Below are positions 11,726-23,674 of a stretch of 64,000 bases of DNA, piece after piece. Numbering within the stretch: position 1 is the first letter of the stretch; each line of letters starts with the position of its first letter. Below the pieces are notes generated by a model. That model was not told the origin of the DNA and did no database searches. It was given only the letters and a program-made list of their open reading frames with translations. The translations under genes were made by a program, and so were the position numbers. The stretch is from assembly GCA_030998225.1 (NCBI GenBank), contig JAPYXD010000466.1:4505001-4569000 (forward strand). Reading direction: 5' to 3'. The stretch comes from Diplolepis rosae. Its lineage: Eukaryota; Arthropoda; Insecta; Hymenoptera; Diplolepididae.

Positions 11726-13719
11726 TTAACACTTTAAAATCAAAATTTTAGTAATATTTAATGCCAGTAAACGTTTAAAGTTTGAATCACTATATAATTT
11801 CCCATCCAAATTTCTATACTTCTTACCAGTTTTGTACATTTAAAAAATTTTCAGTTAAAACAATATTTTTGTTATTTAAAATTCAAGACCAAAATTTATA
11901 TTTACAATTCTACGTTAGATATATTTTCATCTAACATTCTTGTAGCCTAAGCACAAATTTTTATTTCAAAAATTAAAATCTCTACGGAAATGAAAAATTG
12001 TCTAATAGAAGTAGATAAATTAAAAAGCTAAAATATGTGTTTATTAGTACTTCCGTATTAACATATAAATATCAATCAACTTCAAATTTTACATAAAAAT
12101 GTTCGTTCGAAGTGTTCAAATCTTGTTACAATTTTTCAAGATTTTATGGAGGAGTGCAATATTTTGGATGAAATATTTTGTAGTTCTTAATTTGTCTGTC
12201 CGTCTGAAATCGTAGTAGATTTGAACAGTAAACAACAAATTTTCCAATAGAACTCAGGATCAATAATAATTGATTTAGGAAATACTTCAACTCTGTAGAT
12301 CATTTTTGTATTTCGAATTCAAAATGTGTGCTTAAATCACAAAAAAGTAAGCTGAAAATGTAGATATAAAACTAATTATGTCATGTTTATGTCTTCTTCA
12401 TGAAAAATACTTTGCATATAATTCTCTAATTCGATATTTTTTTAATGTATGAATATTCAAGAAATTGATAAATATTCCATCTTTTTATAGGAACTAAAAA
12501 TTTCCGGATAACGCTTTAATTGAGAAAGCTAAAAATTTGTCAAATATTGATATAAATTGCAATTTTACAATTGCATTATTTTTCAAATACTTAAACATCT
12601 CTTCAATCTTGATAATTCTTACAGAAGTTTATTTCAGGTGAGTGACTTTTTCTTTTTCTAATGAAAGATTTCGTAATTCTAAATTCGGCCCAATTCGTAA
12701 CATTGTAAAAAGATTTTAAAACTTCATAAAAAAATGTTTCTGTTTTATTCGAATTCAATAAATATACAATGTTTGGAATCGAAATATTAAGTAAATGATT
12801 TTTAATTTCTGGGAATAAACTGCTTTAATAAGACAATCTTTTTTCTTTGTGAGAAATCTCAATTTTAAAATTAAAATTCGACGCATAGGATGCAAAAACA
12901 TAATATGAAAATACTTTTATTATAGAATTTTGAAATATACAAGTTGCCAATTTTCAATCGAGTAAATCGGCTATTTTAAGCAAAAAATTATGTGAAAAAT
13001 ATTTTATCAAAAAAAATAAGACACATTAAATTACGGTTTAAAATCCACATTCATAGATTGATGGTAAAAGTAGTTTAAAGTTTTTTAATCTTGCGTTTTA
13101 GTGACGTATGCACAGACTTTTAATCAGAAAAATGAAATGCTTTATAGAAAGTCAAAATTTTCTTATTACTGCAATTAATCATATTTATGAAGTAAAAACA
13201 TTTTTTAATTGATGCTTTCACTCAATTCTTTAAACATTCATTAATTGAAAATTTTACTCAAAATTTAATCTTGCAGCGTTTCAATATTCCCACAAATTTA
13301 CGAAATCTTATTAATCATTATTTTAGTCGAATTCTTATCAAAATATTAAAAAAATAAGTGTAAATATTTTGATTAAATACTCTGTCAAATTTTGCATTTG
13401 ACTGATCTTGTAAAATTGTTGAAAGTTTTGAATACCGATAGAAGAAACTTTTAATGAAATTCTATGTCCATAAATGCTTAAAGTTTTATATAGAAATATC
13501 AACTACAACATTCTCAAATTTTATAAATCAACTACTAAATTCAGAAAGTTTTGGATTTTTTTAAAAACTGTACAAATTTCAAATATAAAGTGTACTCTGT
13601 ACATTAATCAAACAAATTTATAAGATGAATATTTTAATAAATATTCCTAAATATTATTCGAATATGATACATATCGATTTAGAAAAACTTCTTCAATGTA
13701 CGTAGACATTTTTCTTATT

Positions 13720-14957
13720 CGTCGGCAATTTCAGCAAAATATGCTTGTGACACAATCCCAGATGTAGAGGATTTAATTAAAGATTTGCCAGCTTTTCTTA
13801 ATGCTAACTCCAAGCGAACGGCTATTTTTCGATCGATTGTTTTAAAATTAGGAAATGACTATCATAAAATTCCTAGTCATTCTGAAACTCGCTGGCTTGT
13901 CCGCTGTCGATGCATAGATAATATAATAAATATTTGGGAAGTTTTTCTTCAGTATCTTATGGTCCTCTTATCTGAGAAGGTAGAGAAGGCCAAAGACTTC
14001 TTAGGAAAAATGCAGAATCCTTTGACACTTGCATATTTCCTATTCTTGAAATTTACTTTGAATAAGTTCAACGTATACAATGCGAAATTTCAAAGTCGCG
14101 AAACAATGGTTCAGGAACTCCAGCCATACTCGGCTAAATTCTTCGTATGGATTCTTAGCAGTTATTTGAAAGAAGGTCTTTTTCAACCCAATTTATTCTT
14201 TCAAATGATTAGAAATGTTAACTTTGCAGATCCTAGTAATCAAAAGCCGCTTCAAGACATTGACGTTGGTAAGGAAACGCGAGAATATTTCCAGCAGCAA
14301 CTTACAAACAAGAAGTTGCAAATAGTAGAAGTTAATCTATTTCTTCGTAATTGCTTGAAATTTTATGTCACAGCAAGCGAAGAAATTCGCAATCGACTTC
14401 CTTTTGATGACATCTTTTCGTCTTGCGTTGCTGTTTTCCGGCCTCAAGTACCTTTCTATGCTGATCGAAGCGAAACTTTTCATAGGGTCTGGAAAGTTTG
14501 TCAAGATTTAGGGTCGTTTGATAGAATAAAGTTACAAAAAGAGTGGGATTCTTTACTCGAAATCAGTCAGGAACTCAAAGAAAAGTGGTCGAATTTATCT
14601 TTTGACGAAATGTTGTCTAGTATCGGTGTATCTTCGACGAGTACAGGAGAAAAGCTTTTTCCAAATTTGACCTCAGTATTGAATCGTGTTCGGAGTCTTC
14701 CTCATTCAAATGCTGAGACAGAGCGAGGTTTCTCCATGCTCACGGACGCGAAAACTCCCGAAAGAAATCGCCTAGGAAACAGGACGGTCAACTCAATTTG
14801 TGTTACTCGATCAGCCTTAAAGGCGAGAGCTAAAACAGCCAGAACAACGAGCATCACTTTGAAGCATTTGCAATTAATGACCGAAAATCTGTATGAGATG
14901 GCAGAAAGTGATAGGAAAAGTGGTTTGTCGCTCTTCGCTCACGAAGGAGAGGATTAA
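13720..14957 (+). pseudogene. hAT-family transposase, C-terminal part
   Basis: The open frame runs from the arm boundary (SSAISAKYACDTIPDVEDLI, about 13722) to a stop at 14955-14957, about 410 codons. It includes SETRWLVRCRCIDNI (RNase H-like core segment) and the hAT dimerisation region LPHSNAETERGFSMLTDAKT followed by RNRLGNRTVNS near the C-terminus. The BED zinc finger and first catalytic segment are missing, so this is a fragment unless upstream exons lie in the arms. No internal stop occurs over 1.2 kb, so it is fairly young or was recently under selection. It sits alone in the loop of the palindrome. Confidence 0.75.
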
Positions 14958-15268
14958 TTCTAATGGCCAAGGCATGGCGTTAATCAATTTCAAATCCCCT
15001 TCTTACTCACAAAATAATGACATTTTATTTCTTATATCAGAGATACGTTCTTTATTCCTTTCTTCACGTGCCTCGGGTATGGACATTTTTTAGTTTTAAT
15101 TATTATTTTGTGAGTAAGAAAACCTACTGACATTGAGTAATATCACGCTTTGGGCATAAGTGAGAGGCAAGGGGACTCACAATAATCAAGCACCCCAAAA
15201 CATCCCGAACCCCGAACCAGCTTTTTTATTTTAATATTTCAAATGTGTTTTCTCTCTTTTATGTTTAG

Positions 15269-15400
15269 GGAAAAAACTGGATCTAAAAGAAGCAAAAAAA
15301 CCTATTTCTCTAATTGCGTCCAAGATTAGAGCCGAATCTATGCAACCGATTGTTAAAGGTTTTAAAAGTTTTCGGTTTAATTTGAAAAGCAAGTCTTCAT
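15269..15400 (+). other. Possible terminal exon with a short Lys-rich tail
   Basis: An acceptor-like TTTTATGTTTAG is followed by an open stretch KKLDLKEAKKPISLIASKIR, then SFRFNLKSKSS and a stop at about 15400. An AATAAA-like signal follows at 15416. It may be a 3' exon of a gene whose other exons include the hAT frame, or chance. It lies in the loop and is not duplicated in the arms. Confidence 0.3.
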
Positions 15401-17344
15401 AGTATTTTATTAAGTAATAAAAGTATGTCTACAATTGTTTTGCTGAATCCTACCGAAAGGTCAAACATGGTGCAAAAATGTCGTAAAATAAGAGAAATGT
15501 CTACGTACATTGAAAAAGTTTTTCTAAATCGATATGTATCATATTCGAATAATATTTAGGAATATTTATTAAAATATTCATCTTATAAATTTGTTTGATT
15601 AATGTACAGAGTACACTTTATATTTGAAATTTGTACAGTTTTTAAAAAAATCCAAAACTTTCTGAATTTAGTAGTTGATTTATAAAATTTGAGAATGTTG
15701 TAGTTGATATTTCTATATAAAACTTTAAGCATTTATGGACATAGAATTTCATTAAAAGTTTCTTCTATCGGTATTCAAAACTTTCAACAATTTTACAAGA
15801 TCAGTCAAATGCAAAATTTGACAGAGTATTTAATCAAAATATTTACACTTATTTTTTTAATATTTTGATAAGAATTCGACTAAAATAATGATTAATAAGA
15901 TTTCGTAAATTTGTGGGAATATTGAAACGCTGCAAGATTAAATTTTGAGTAAAATTTTCAATTAATGAATGTTTAAAGAATTGAGTGAAAGCATCAATTA
16001 AAAAATGTTTTTACTTCATAAATATGATTAATTGCAGTAATAAGAAAATTTTGACTTTCTATAAAGCATTTCATTTTTCTGATTAAAAGTCTGTGCATAC
16101 GTCACTAAAACGCAAGATTAAAAAACTTTAAACTACTTTTACCATCAATCTATGAATGTGGATTTTAAACCGTAATTTAATGTGTCTTATTTTTTTTGAT
16201 AAAATATTTTTCACATAATTTTTTGCTTAAAATAGCCGATTTACTCGATTGAAAATTGGCAACTTGTATATTTCAAAATTCTATAATAAAAGTATTTTCA
16301 TATTATGTTTTTGCATCCTATGCGTCGAATTTTAATTTTAAAATTGAGATTTCTCACAAAGAAAAAAGATTGTCTTATTAAAGCAGTTTATTCCCAGAAA
16401 TTAAAAATCATTTACTTAATATTTCGATTCCAAACATTGTATATTTATTGAATTCGAATAAAACAGAAACATTTTTTTATGAAGTTTTAAAATCTTTTTA
16501 CAATGTTACGAATTGGGCCGAATTTAGAATTACGAAATCTTTCATTAGAAAAAGAAAAAGTCACTCACCTGAAATAAACTTCTGTAAGAATTATCAAGAT
16601 TGAAGAGATGTTTAAGTATTTGAAAAATAATGCAATTGTAAAATTGCAATTTATATCAATATTTGACAAATTTTTAGCTTTCTCAATTAAAGCGTTATCC
16701 GGAAATTTTTAGTTCCTATAAAAAGATGGAATATTTATACATTTCTTGAATATTCATACATTAAAAAAATATCGAATTAGAGAATTATATGCAAAGTATT
16801 TTTCATGAAGAAGACATAAACATGACATAATTAGTTTTATATCTACATTTTCAGCTTACTTTTTTGTGGCTTAAGCACACATTTTGAATTCGAAATACAA
16901 AAATGATCTACAGAGTTGAAGTATTTCCTAAATCAATTATTATTGATCCTGAGTTCTATTGGAAAATTTGTTGTTTACTGTTCAAATCTACTACGATTTC
17001 AGACGGACAGACAAATTAAGAACTACAAAATATTTCATCCAAAATATTGCACTCCTCCATAAAATCTTGAAAAATTGTAACAAGATTTGAACACTTCGAA
17101 CGAACATTTTTATGTAAAATTTGAAGTTGATTGATATTTATATGTTAATACGGAAGTACCAATAAACACATATTTTAGCTTTTTAATTTATCTACTTCTA
17201 TTAGACAATTTTTCATTTCCGTAGAGATTTTAATTTTTGAAATAAAAATTTGTGCTTAGGCTACAAGAATGTTAGATGAAAATATATCTAACGTAGAATT
17301 GTAAATATAAATTTTGGTCTTGAATTTTAAATAACAAAAATATT

Positions 17345-17617
17345 TAAAGAATTTGAAAATCTTTCTGTGGAAAAAATTCGACCGGCAATCGAAAGACCTG
17401 GGCTCGAATCCCAGCGCAGTCGAAAGCGTCATTTTTTCCACAGAAAGATTTTCAAATTCTTTAAATATTGTATTTATTTGCATTATTTGCGATATAAGAG
17501 TTTGAAATTGTCTACGAGGACACCTGTCGACAACGTATCCTATCTGATACGCGACTAGTGATCCTCCGATAATGTAGGCAGTGACAAAAATTTCAAACTC
17601 AACTAATTAATTTGAAA
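17345..17617 (+). repeat. SINE-like insertion in the right arm only, 11-bp target duplication
   Basis: It is flanked by ACAAAAATATT at 17334-17344 and 17618-17628; the left arm has a single copy of this word. The insert starts with an inverted copy of the family end (AATTTGAAAATCTTTCTGTG). It continues with the tRNA-like half (CTGGGCTCGAATCCCAG) and the tail TTCAAATTCTTTAAAT, then a 150-bp extension ending CAACTAATTAATTTGAAA. The extension also occurs near 8205. An 11-bp duplication fits LINE-driven insertion. Confidence 0.65.
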
Positions 17618-17764
17618 ACAAAAATATTGTTTTAACTGAAAATTTTTTAAATGTACAAAACTAGTAAGAAGTATAGAAATTTGGATAGGAAATTATATAG
17701 TGATTCAAACTTTAAACGTTTACTGGCATTAAATATTACTAAAATTTTGATTTTAAAGTGTTAA

Positions 17765-18430
17765 GGTAGTTGTTGCGCCAAAAATCAGTCTCTGGAAAAA
17801 GAAGTTTTTCTATGATTTCATGACTGGTAATTATATCATCAGCCGTGTCATATGTAAGGAAAGACACTCTTTTTAATAAAAAAATTTAAAAATTACGAAA
17901 TGTAATATTTTAATAATGTTTTTTGTAATAGGATATTTCCTTATTATCGCTCCATACCAAATTTTCAAAAATGGTGCGATTCTGATAAATTATGAATTAT
18001 TTTTTTAGGAAAATGTTTATCTACAACTTTACCGTTTCTGATTTTTGAAAATGAATCAATTATTATCAAATTCAGCAATTTGTTTATAAAAATTTCGTTT
18101 TGAAAAATTGTTTTTTAATGATTTCAACCATTAAAGAATTTATTTTCATAAATCGGAAACGGTAAAGTTGTAGAGAATCCTTTTCCTAAAAAAATGGATC
18201 ATGATTTATCAGAATCGCACCATTTTTGAAAATTTGGTATGGAGCGATAATAAGGAAATATCCCATTACAAAAAACATTATTAAAATATTATTTTTCATA
18301 ATTTTTAAATTTTTGTTATTAAAAAGAGTGTCTTTCCTTACATATGATACGGCTGATGATATAATTACCTGTCTTGAAATCATAGAAAAAATTCTTCTTC
18401 CAGAGACTGATTTTTGGCGCAACAACTACC
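17765..18430. mobile_element. 666-bp TTAA foldback, right-arm copy
   Basis: Mirror copy of 11060-11725 with TTAA at 17761-17764 and 18431-18434. It has the same length to the base. It moved with the arm when the palindrome formed and is not an independent insertion. Confidence 0.7.
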
Positions 18431-18778
18431 TTAAAATACATCGTAAAATTTTTTGAGATCCTTTTGATGTTTATTTCATGCAGACTTTCTTCAAAAAAAT
18501 GTTATTTCTTCAACTAGATATTTCGTAAATTTGAAAATCCATTTCGACTAGATGAAGCCGAGAGCGTGAAATCTATTACATATATATAGCGCAATCTAAA
18601 AATAACTTGTAAACCCAAGCATGGGAACGAAGTTCATCTTCGTGCATTTTCGGCTTCACACGAAGCTGGTAGAAGCAGCGTGTAGCACAGCCGACACACC
18701 GACACGCCACGTTTGCATGTGTTTCTCCCAGATGGGAACGTGGTGGGGGCCGAGAAATCCCACGTTCTGGAGTCACTG

Positions 18779-19605
18779 CCTTTGAGCTCAGCCTTGCGCC
18801 ACGACTTGCAAGTGTCATGCCTGCCGAACAAATAATTGGGTATACTCAATAATGTTTCGACCAAGTTCGAAGCATCGTTATGATTCTGATTAAACGCGTA
18901 AGCGAAACACAGCTACATGTGTTGAATAACTCCTTTCGCATTCAACTCTTTGTTTTTGAATTTCAAGAGGTATATATCGTTTATGAAATTTTTTTTGAGA
19001 TAATTCGTATCCGCAAATTTGAAAATTTGCAACGAAGAGTTCCGACGTATTGCGGCTATTGTACTTGGATCTTCGTCGCCGATGACGATCCTGACTTATA
19101 AATTTGAATCCTTCAGAACGGTACTATGATTGACCAGCTACGTGCCTAAATTAGCCTCCATTGCTTTAGCAGACCCAACGATATTGAGACGGCAATCGTG
19201 CATCTTTTTGGTGACTCCGAAAACGCAGGCTCTACATTTACGATTCCTTGTCCCGAAATCTAAAACTTTCTTCGAAAGATATCCGATTATGGCCCCATAG
19301 CCATCTAGGCTGTCATATTGCCTGCCATTGCCTCTTTTGCTCCAACCCATGTCATATGACACGATAATGTTGACGATGCTTCTCGGTGATTGTGAAAGAG
19401 TCGGCAACGAGGCAGCACGCCTAAGATTCGGTGTAGAATTAGCGTTAATTATTTCTCCCGTCGAAGACGATCTGGAAATGGGCGCATTTTCCAAGTTAGG
19501 TAACGATTTCGAACGCCGCCAAACTGCACTTGTCACCTTTGCACTCGTAGATCGAGTTTCGTTAGCCGCGGACGAAGGATAAACTTTTTCGATAATCTCC
19601 GAAGG
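18779..19605 (-). pseudogene. Mutator-like relic, upstream piece
   Basis: After an acceptor (CCTTCCCTAG near 19606) the minus strand reads SKSLPNLENAPISRSSSTGE, a Ser/Pro-rich linker, then VSYDMGWSKRGNGRQYDSLD, DFGTRNRKCRACVFG, GSAKAMEANLG, VIGDEDPSTIAAIRRNSS and LFGRHDTCKSW. These are the same landmarks as the gene at 4797-4306 (ASYDMGW, CNRKCKKC, VGDDDSASISAVRA), so the two loci are paralogous. At least two stops (near 19146 and 19100) and a further stop near 18910 break it. It is cut at 18778 by the palindrome. Confidence 0.65.
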
Positions 19606-19673
19606 TCTAGGGAAGGAAAATTAAATATCGGTTATCGAGAGTAATCATTGAATATAAGTAGATAAATTAAATG

Positions 19674-21188
19674 TGGGTCATTTCATGAGAGATTTACAGT
19701 CATATTTCTTTTTTCGACGAAACATTTTTTTGCCTTTTTACTTTGAAAATAATCGACACGTATTTTTTTTTCAATGTGATACTTGAAAATTTCGAGATAT
19801 AATTTTTTTAAGTTTGGCACTCGGGAAACATTTTTTTTTTCCAACAGCTCACTGTAAAAGCAGTTTTGAATATAAAATGTAACCCTTGCACTTGAAATGC
19901 GCGAAAGAGTACAAGCTTTCAAAAAAGTTATAGCACACATTTCGTTGTTTTTTTTTGTAATAACAATATAGTACATTTTTATAAAAAATTGAATTTTTTT
20001 TTAATTTGGAACTAATTTTTTTCCGATTTTTTTGTTTCTAAATCTTTGTTAAAGTTTTTTCAATATGCAGGCAAAATTTCGGAATGGAAAAATGAAAACT
20101 GTAGGTGTAATTAATTTATAAAATCTGTCCCGCGCGTTGCGACATTCACAGAAAACTAAAACAGCGGTCACTGCATTCACTGCCACACGTGCTTCGAGTC
20201 CAAGCAGGCCTACCCAACTGTGTGTAATAGAAATGGCGGAATTCCACGCCACCTACCACCACTTTTGCAACTAAGACTTTGTGCACATGTATTAGTTCGC
20301 ATGCATATATTCATTGATGGTTTAAATGTGTGGAATGAAATTTTCAATTTAATTTATATTCAATTAAAAATTTCATTCCACACATTTAAACCATCAATGT
20401 ATACAAACGTTAGCACAAATACATTTTGTTACTTATTTGCAAATATAATAATCAGACAAGTAACATGTAAGCACAACTAAAACATAGCCTCACTTATGCG
20501 TGCTAATGTGACAGCGCAATCCCCTTTCCTCTCTTCGTCCCTCACATGCAAACATCTGGCGCCACCTTCCACCACTTTTATAACTAATCTACCGCGCTCT
20601 CTGCCCTCCCTAAGCTCGCTCATCGGCCATTTCTACTACACAGAGTCGGGTAGGCCTGAGTCCAAGCATGCCTAATCAAGCTTAAGCGTAGTTGCAGCGT
20701 GCGAGCTCGCTCGTTGCAACACGCGGGTCAGATTTTATAAATTAATTACACCTACAGTTTTCATTTTTCCATTTCGAAATTTTGCCTGCATATTGAAAAA
20801 ACTTCAACAAAGATTTAGAAACAAAAAAATCGGAAAAAAAATGGTTCCAAATTAAAAAAAATTCAATTGTTTATAAAAATGTACTATATTATTATTACCA
20901 AAAAAACAACGAAATTTGTGCTATAACTTTTTTGAAAGCTTGTACTCTTTCGCGCATTTCAAGTGCAAGGGTTACATTTTATATTCAAAACTGCTTTTAC
21001 AGTGAGCTGTTGGAAAAAAAAAAATGTTTCCCGAGTGCCAAACTTAAAAAAATTATATCTCGAAATTTTCAAGTTTCACATTGAAGAAAAAAAAAATACG
21101 TGTCGATTATTTTGCAAAGTAAAAAGGCAAAAAAAAATGTTTCGTCGAAAAAAAAATGTGGACTGTAAATCTCCCATGAAATGACCCA
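19674..21188. mobile_element. 1.5-kb foldback element with nested inner inverted repeats
   Basis: The left end TGGGTCATTTCATGAGAG and the right end CTCCCATGAAATGACCCA are inverted. Pairing continues for about 450 bp per arm (to about 20130 and from about 20715) with 90-odd per cent identity by eye. The interior holds a second inverted pair (AGGCCTACCC..TGTGTA at about 20206 and 20650) and a 90-bp hairpin at 20309-20401. No coding capacity is seen. It lies just upstream of the Mutator-like relic. Confidence 0.6.
20309..20401. repeat. Near-perfect 40-bp-stem hairpin
   Basis: CATTGATGGTTTAAATGTGT pairs with ACACATTTAAACCATCAATG, and the pairing extends through TGGAATGAAATTTT. The loop is about 15 bases of AT. 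It sits at the centre of the larger foldback. Confidence 0.6.
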
Positions 21189-22449
21189 TGTGCATAATTT
21201 TGAAATATTTTCCATTTCCCTTTGTAGAATTTATAATACGTCGCTTAAAATTTCAAATTATATTTAAGACAATTATGAATTGAAAAAAGCTAGCAAAAAT
21301 TGATAATTCATTTCAAAAATGAAAAGTTCTAAAAAATTCATTTTAGATATGAATATTCATGTACAATTACTTTTTATTGCTTGTTGTAAGGGAATCAAAA
21401 ATTGACAATTCATTTTAAAAATGAAGTCTTTTTTAAAAGAAAAAGATTAAAAAAATAAAATAAACATAACATCTGGAATGGTGTGTTCGCCGTCTACGCG
21501 ATGCATTGTACCTAATGGTACTTTGTCCACTAAACGCCTCGCAGTTTGCTTTTTCGCAAGTTTGCTGATATTTTCAACCGATTTCTATGCTGCCACACAT
21601 TTCATTCCTCTTTTCGCGTATTTTTATTTTCTGAATCGCCCTTTGAATTTTACAATTTCACTTTTTTCCGACATTTTGATCAATTATTCTCATTACATAT
21701 CCATTTATAGGATTTCGAGGTTGTGTTACTCACTGACGTGAGACAGCCCCCAGAAAATAATAATAAACGTGCGCGCGGTGTTGTCGATCAAAAGTTGTAG
21801 AAACCTTATGAAGTTCTCTACTTTCTGTTGCAGAGGACATTTCACTCGAAATTAACTTCAGAGTGACAGTGTCCGCTCGAACTACCTTAAGATGTTTGGG
21901 TTTTGGACCAGAATGTTTGAGTTCTGGCCCAAAATGTTCGATTTCTGTAAATATTGGGGTAGGGGACTGAATTTTTTTATAAATATTATTGGAAAGAAAA
22001 AAAATAAAATGTTTAAATAAAAATATAATTTTACTTTAAATATTATTATATGGGCATAATTTTTTATCTAGAATGAAATGATAGTAGGGGTATGTATTGT
22101 ATAAAAAATTTATGAAATCCAGTTTAAAAAATAATGATATGAAAATTTCTTATTGTTTATATTGTTTATAATAACTACACTGGAGGGCAACTGCAGCGCT
22201 CTTCATAGGTTAGCAGGTTTACTTTTTTGTGGACTAACTGCTCTCCCACAATTGCGGGAGAGCTGCTGTTCCACAGGAGAGAATGCTGCGGCGAGTCATA
22301 TAAACTGATATTTGACTATACTTTTCAATGGACAATTCAATTGTTTTGATATTTCTGAAATCGTCGTTAATTATTATATCTTTTGAATAATTTGTTTAAT
22401 TTCTTAAAATGATGTGAAATTATTTAAAATCTCTAACCTTGAGGTTAGG
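21189..22449. other. Gene-free AT-rich stretch
   Basis: No coding frame I would defend. Weak repeats include AAAATTGAYAATTCATTTYA (about 21298 and 21399) and GTTTGRGTTYTGG (about 21896 and 21914). A motif with GCAGCTGCTCCCC-like short inverted words begins near 22180 and recurs near 22650. Confidence 0.35.
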
Positions 22450-22489
22450 TTATTTGTAAACAGATCGTAATGAACGAAAAAGTACTTCT

Positions 22490-22512
22490 ATATATATATA
22501 TATATATATAGG
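22490..22512. repeat. (TA)n microsatellite
   Basis: About ten uninterrupted TA units. Confidence 0.8.
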
Positions 22513-23177
22513 AAACATCATTTCAATGGGCACTTTCATGTAAATCATAAAAAACTTAAAATTTGTACATACACCTGCTTTTGCATTTGTCTGCCGATGC
22601 GGTGCAACTACACTCCCTACCGAAAGGAGAGCTGTGTTCCTTCGACGTAAGTCAACTGCTCCCCCAAAAAGGGGCAGCTGCTCACCCACAGAGGGAACGC
22701 AGCATACCCAAATGCATAGTCGCACAAATCTCCTCCGCTAAAGGCAACAGTTCCACCGCTAGGGGCAGCATCTGCGCCAAATTTTTGCATCGGATTGTTA
22801 CTGGTGATGAAAAATGGATCCATTACGACAACCCCAAGCGCAAAAAATCATATGTGAAATCCGGCCAACCAGCCAAATCAACGGCAAAGCCGAATATCCA
22901 TGGCGCGTAGGTAATGCTCTGTATTTGGTGGGATCAGAAGGGTGTACTGTATTATGAGCTGCTAAACCCGGGTGAAACCACCAATGGAGAACGCTACCAA
23001 ACACAATTAATCCGTTTGAAGAGAGCAATAGCCGAAAAACGTCCGGAATATGCGACCAGACACGAGGCAATAATTTTCCATCATGATAACGCTCGGCCCC
23101 ATGTTGCTATTCCGGTTAAGAACTATTTGGAAAACAGTGGATGAGAAGTTTTACCCCACCCGCCTTATAGCCCAGAC

Positions 23178-23674
23178 CAGGGGGTACCAACTCTCATAAG
23201 ACTCCGTGTAACATGAAATTTTAGGGGCGCCCTCCCGATGAACTAGCTACTCCGCCTTATTCCACCGTCCCACCACCGTACTGTACCGTCCCACCGCCGC
23301 ACTGCACCTTATTCCACTCAATTCTACTCCCGCGTATATCTTGATATACGCGATATTGATATGTACATAAAGCAAGATAGAGTATATTGGAGCAAGCGAA
23401 AGTGTCGTTCACTCAGCGAGAACGTTGGAGCCGGCACCCGAAAATTAATGTTTTCGATGCATTTTAAATTTTAATGTTACTTTGGTATTATCATTTAAGG
23501 TCAAAGTTAAAAGTTAATATACCTCGCTGCTGGTCCCTACTTAACCCCACTCTCTCGCGCCGGAGAGGAGAAACTTGGAGCAATATGGGCTCGCTGTGAG
23601 GGGCGTGCGGGAGAGGTAGAGAGAAGCGGGGAGAAGAAACTCTAGCATGATTTCGCCGGAGTTGGAACCCCCTG
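23178..23674. mobile_element. 497-bp non-autonomous hAT element inside mariner copy A
   Basis: The 8-bp duplication GCCCAGAC flanks it (23170-23177, 23675-23682). Ends are CAGGGGGTACCAACTC and GAGTTGGAACCCCCTG. An 8-bp duplication plus CAGGG ends is diagnostic of hAT. Deleting it restores the mariner SPDLAPSD catalytic segment. It has no transposase. Confidence 0.88.

Larger units (their letters stand above)
10712..18778. mobile_element. 8.07-kb palindrome: two 3,008-bp inverted arms around a hAT transposase fragment
   Basis: Left arm 10712-13719, right arm 15487-18778, loop 13720-15486. Arm lengths are 3,008 and 3,292 bp. The difference of 284 equals one SINE insertion plus its 11-bp duplication in the right arm (17345-17628), so the arms otherwise match with no net indel. 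The outermost 175 bp differ at two positions only. The ends read CAGTGACTCC and GGAGTCACTG, compatible with hAT ends (CAGTG). The 8 bp outside (ACTGCCGC and CCTTTGAG) do not match, so no target duplication is visible. Each arm carries its own copy of a 666-bp TTAA foldback. A hAT element with giant inverted repeats, or an inverted genomic duplication, are both possible. Confidence 0.75.

Noticed and set aside
10712..18778. CRISPR array or integron-like structure
   Set aside because: The symmetry is one pair of long inverted arms, with no regularly spaced short repeats, and the genome is clearly eukaryotic.
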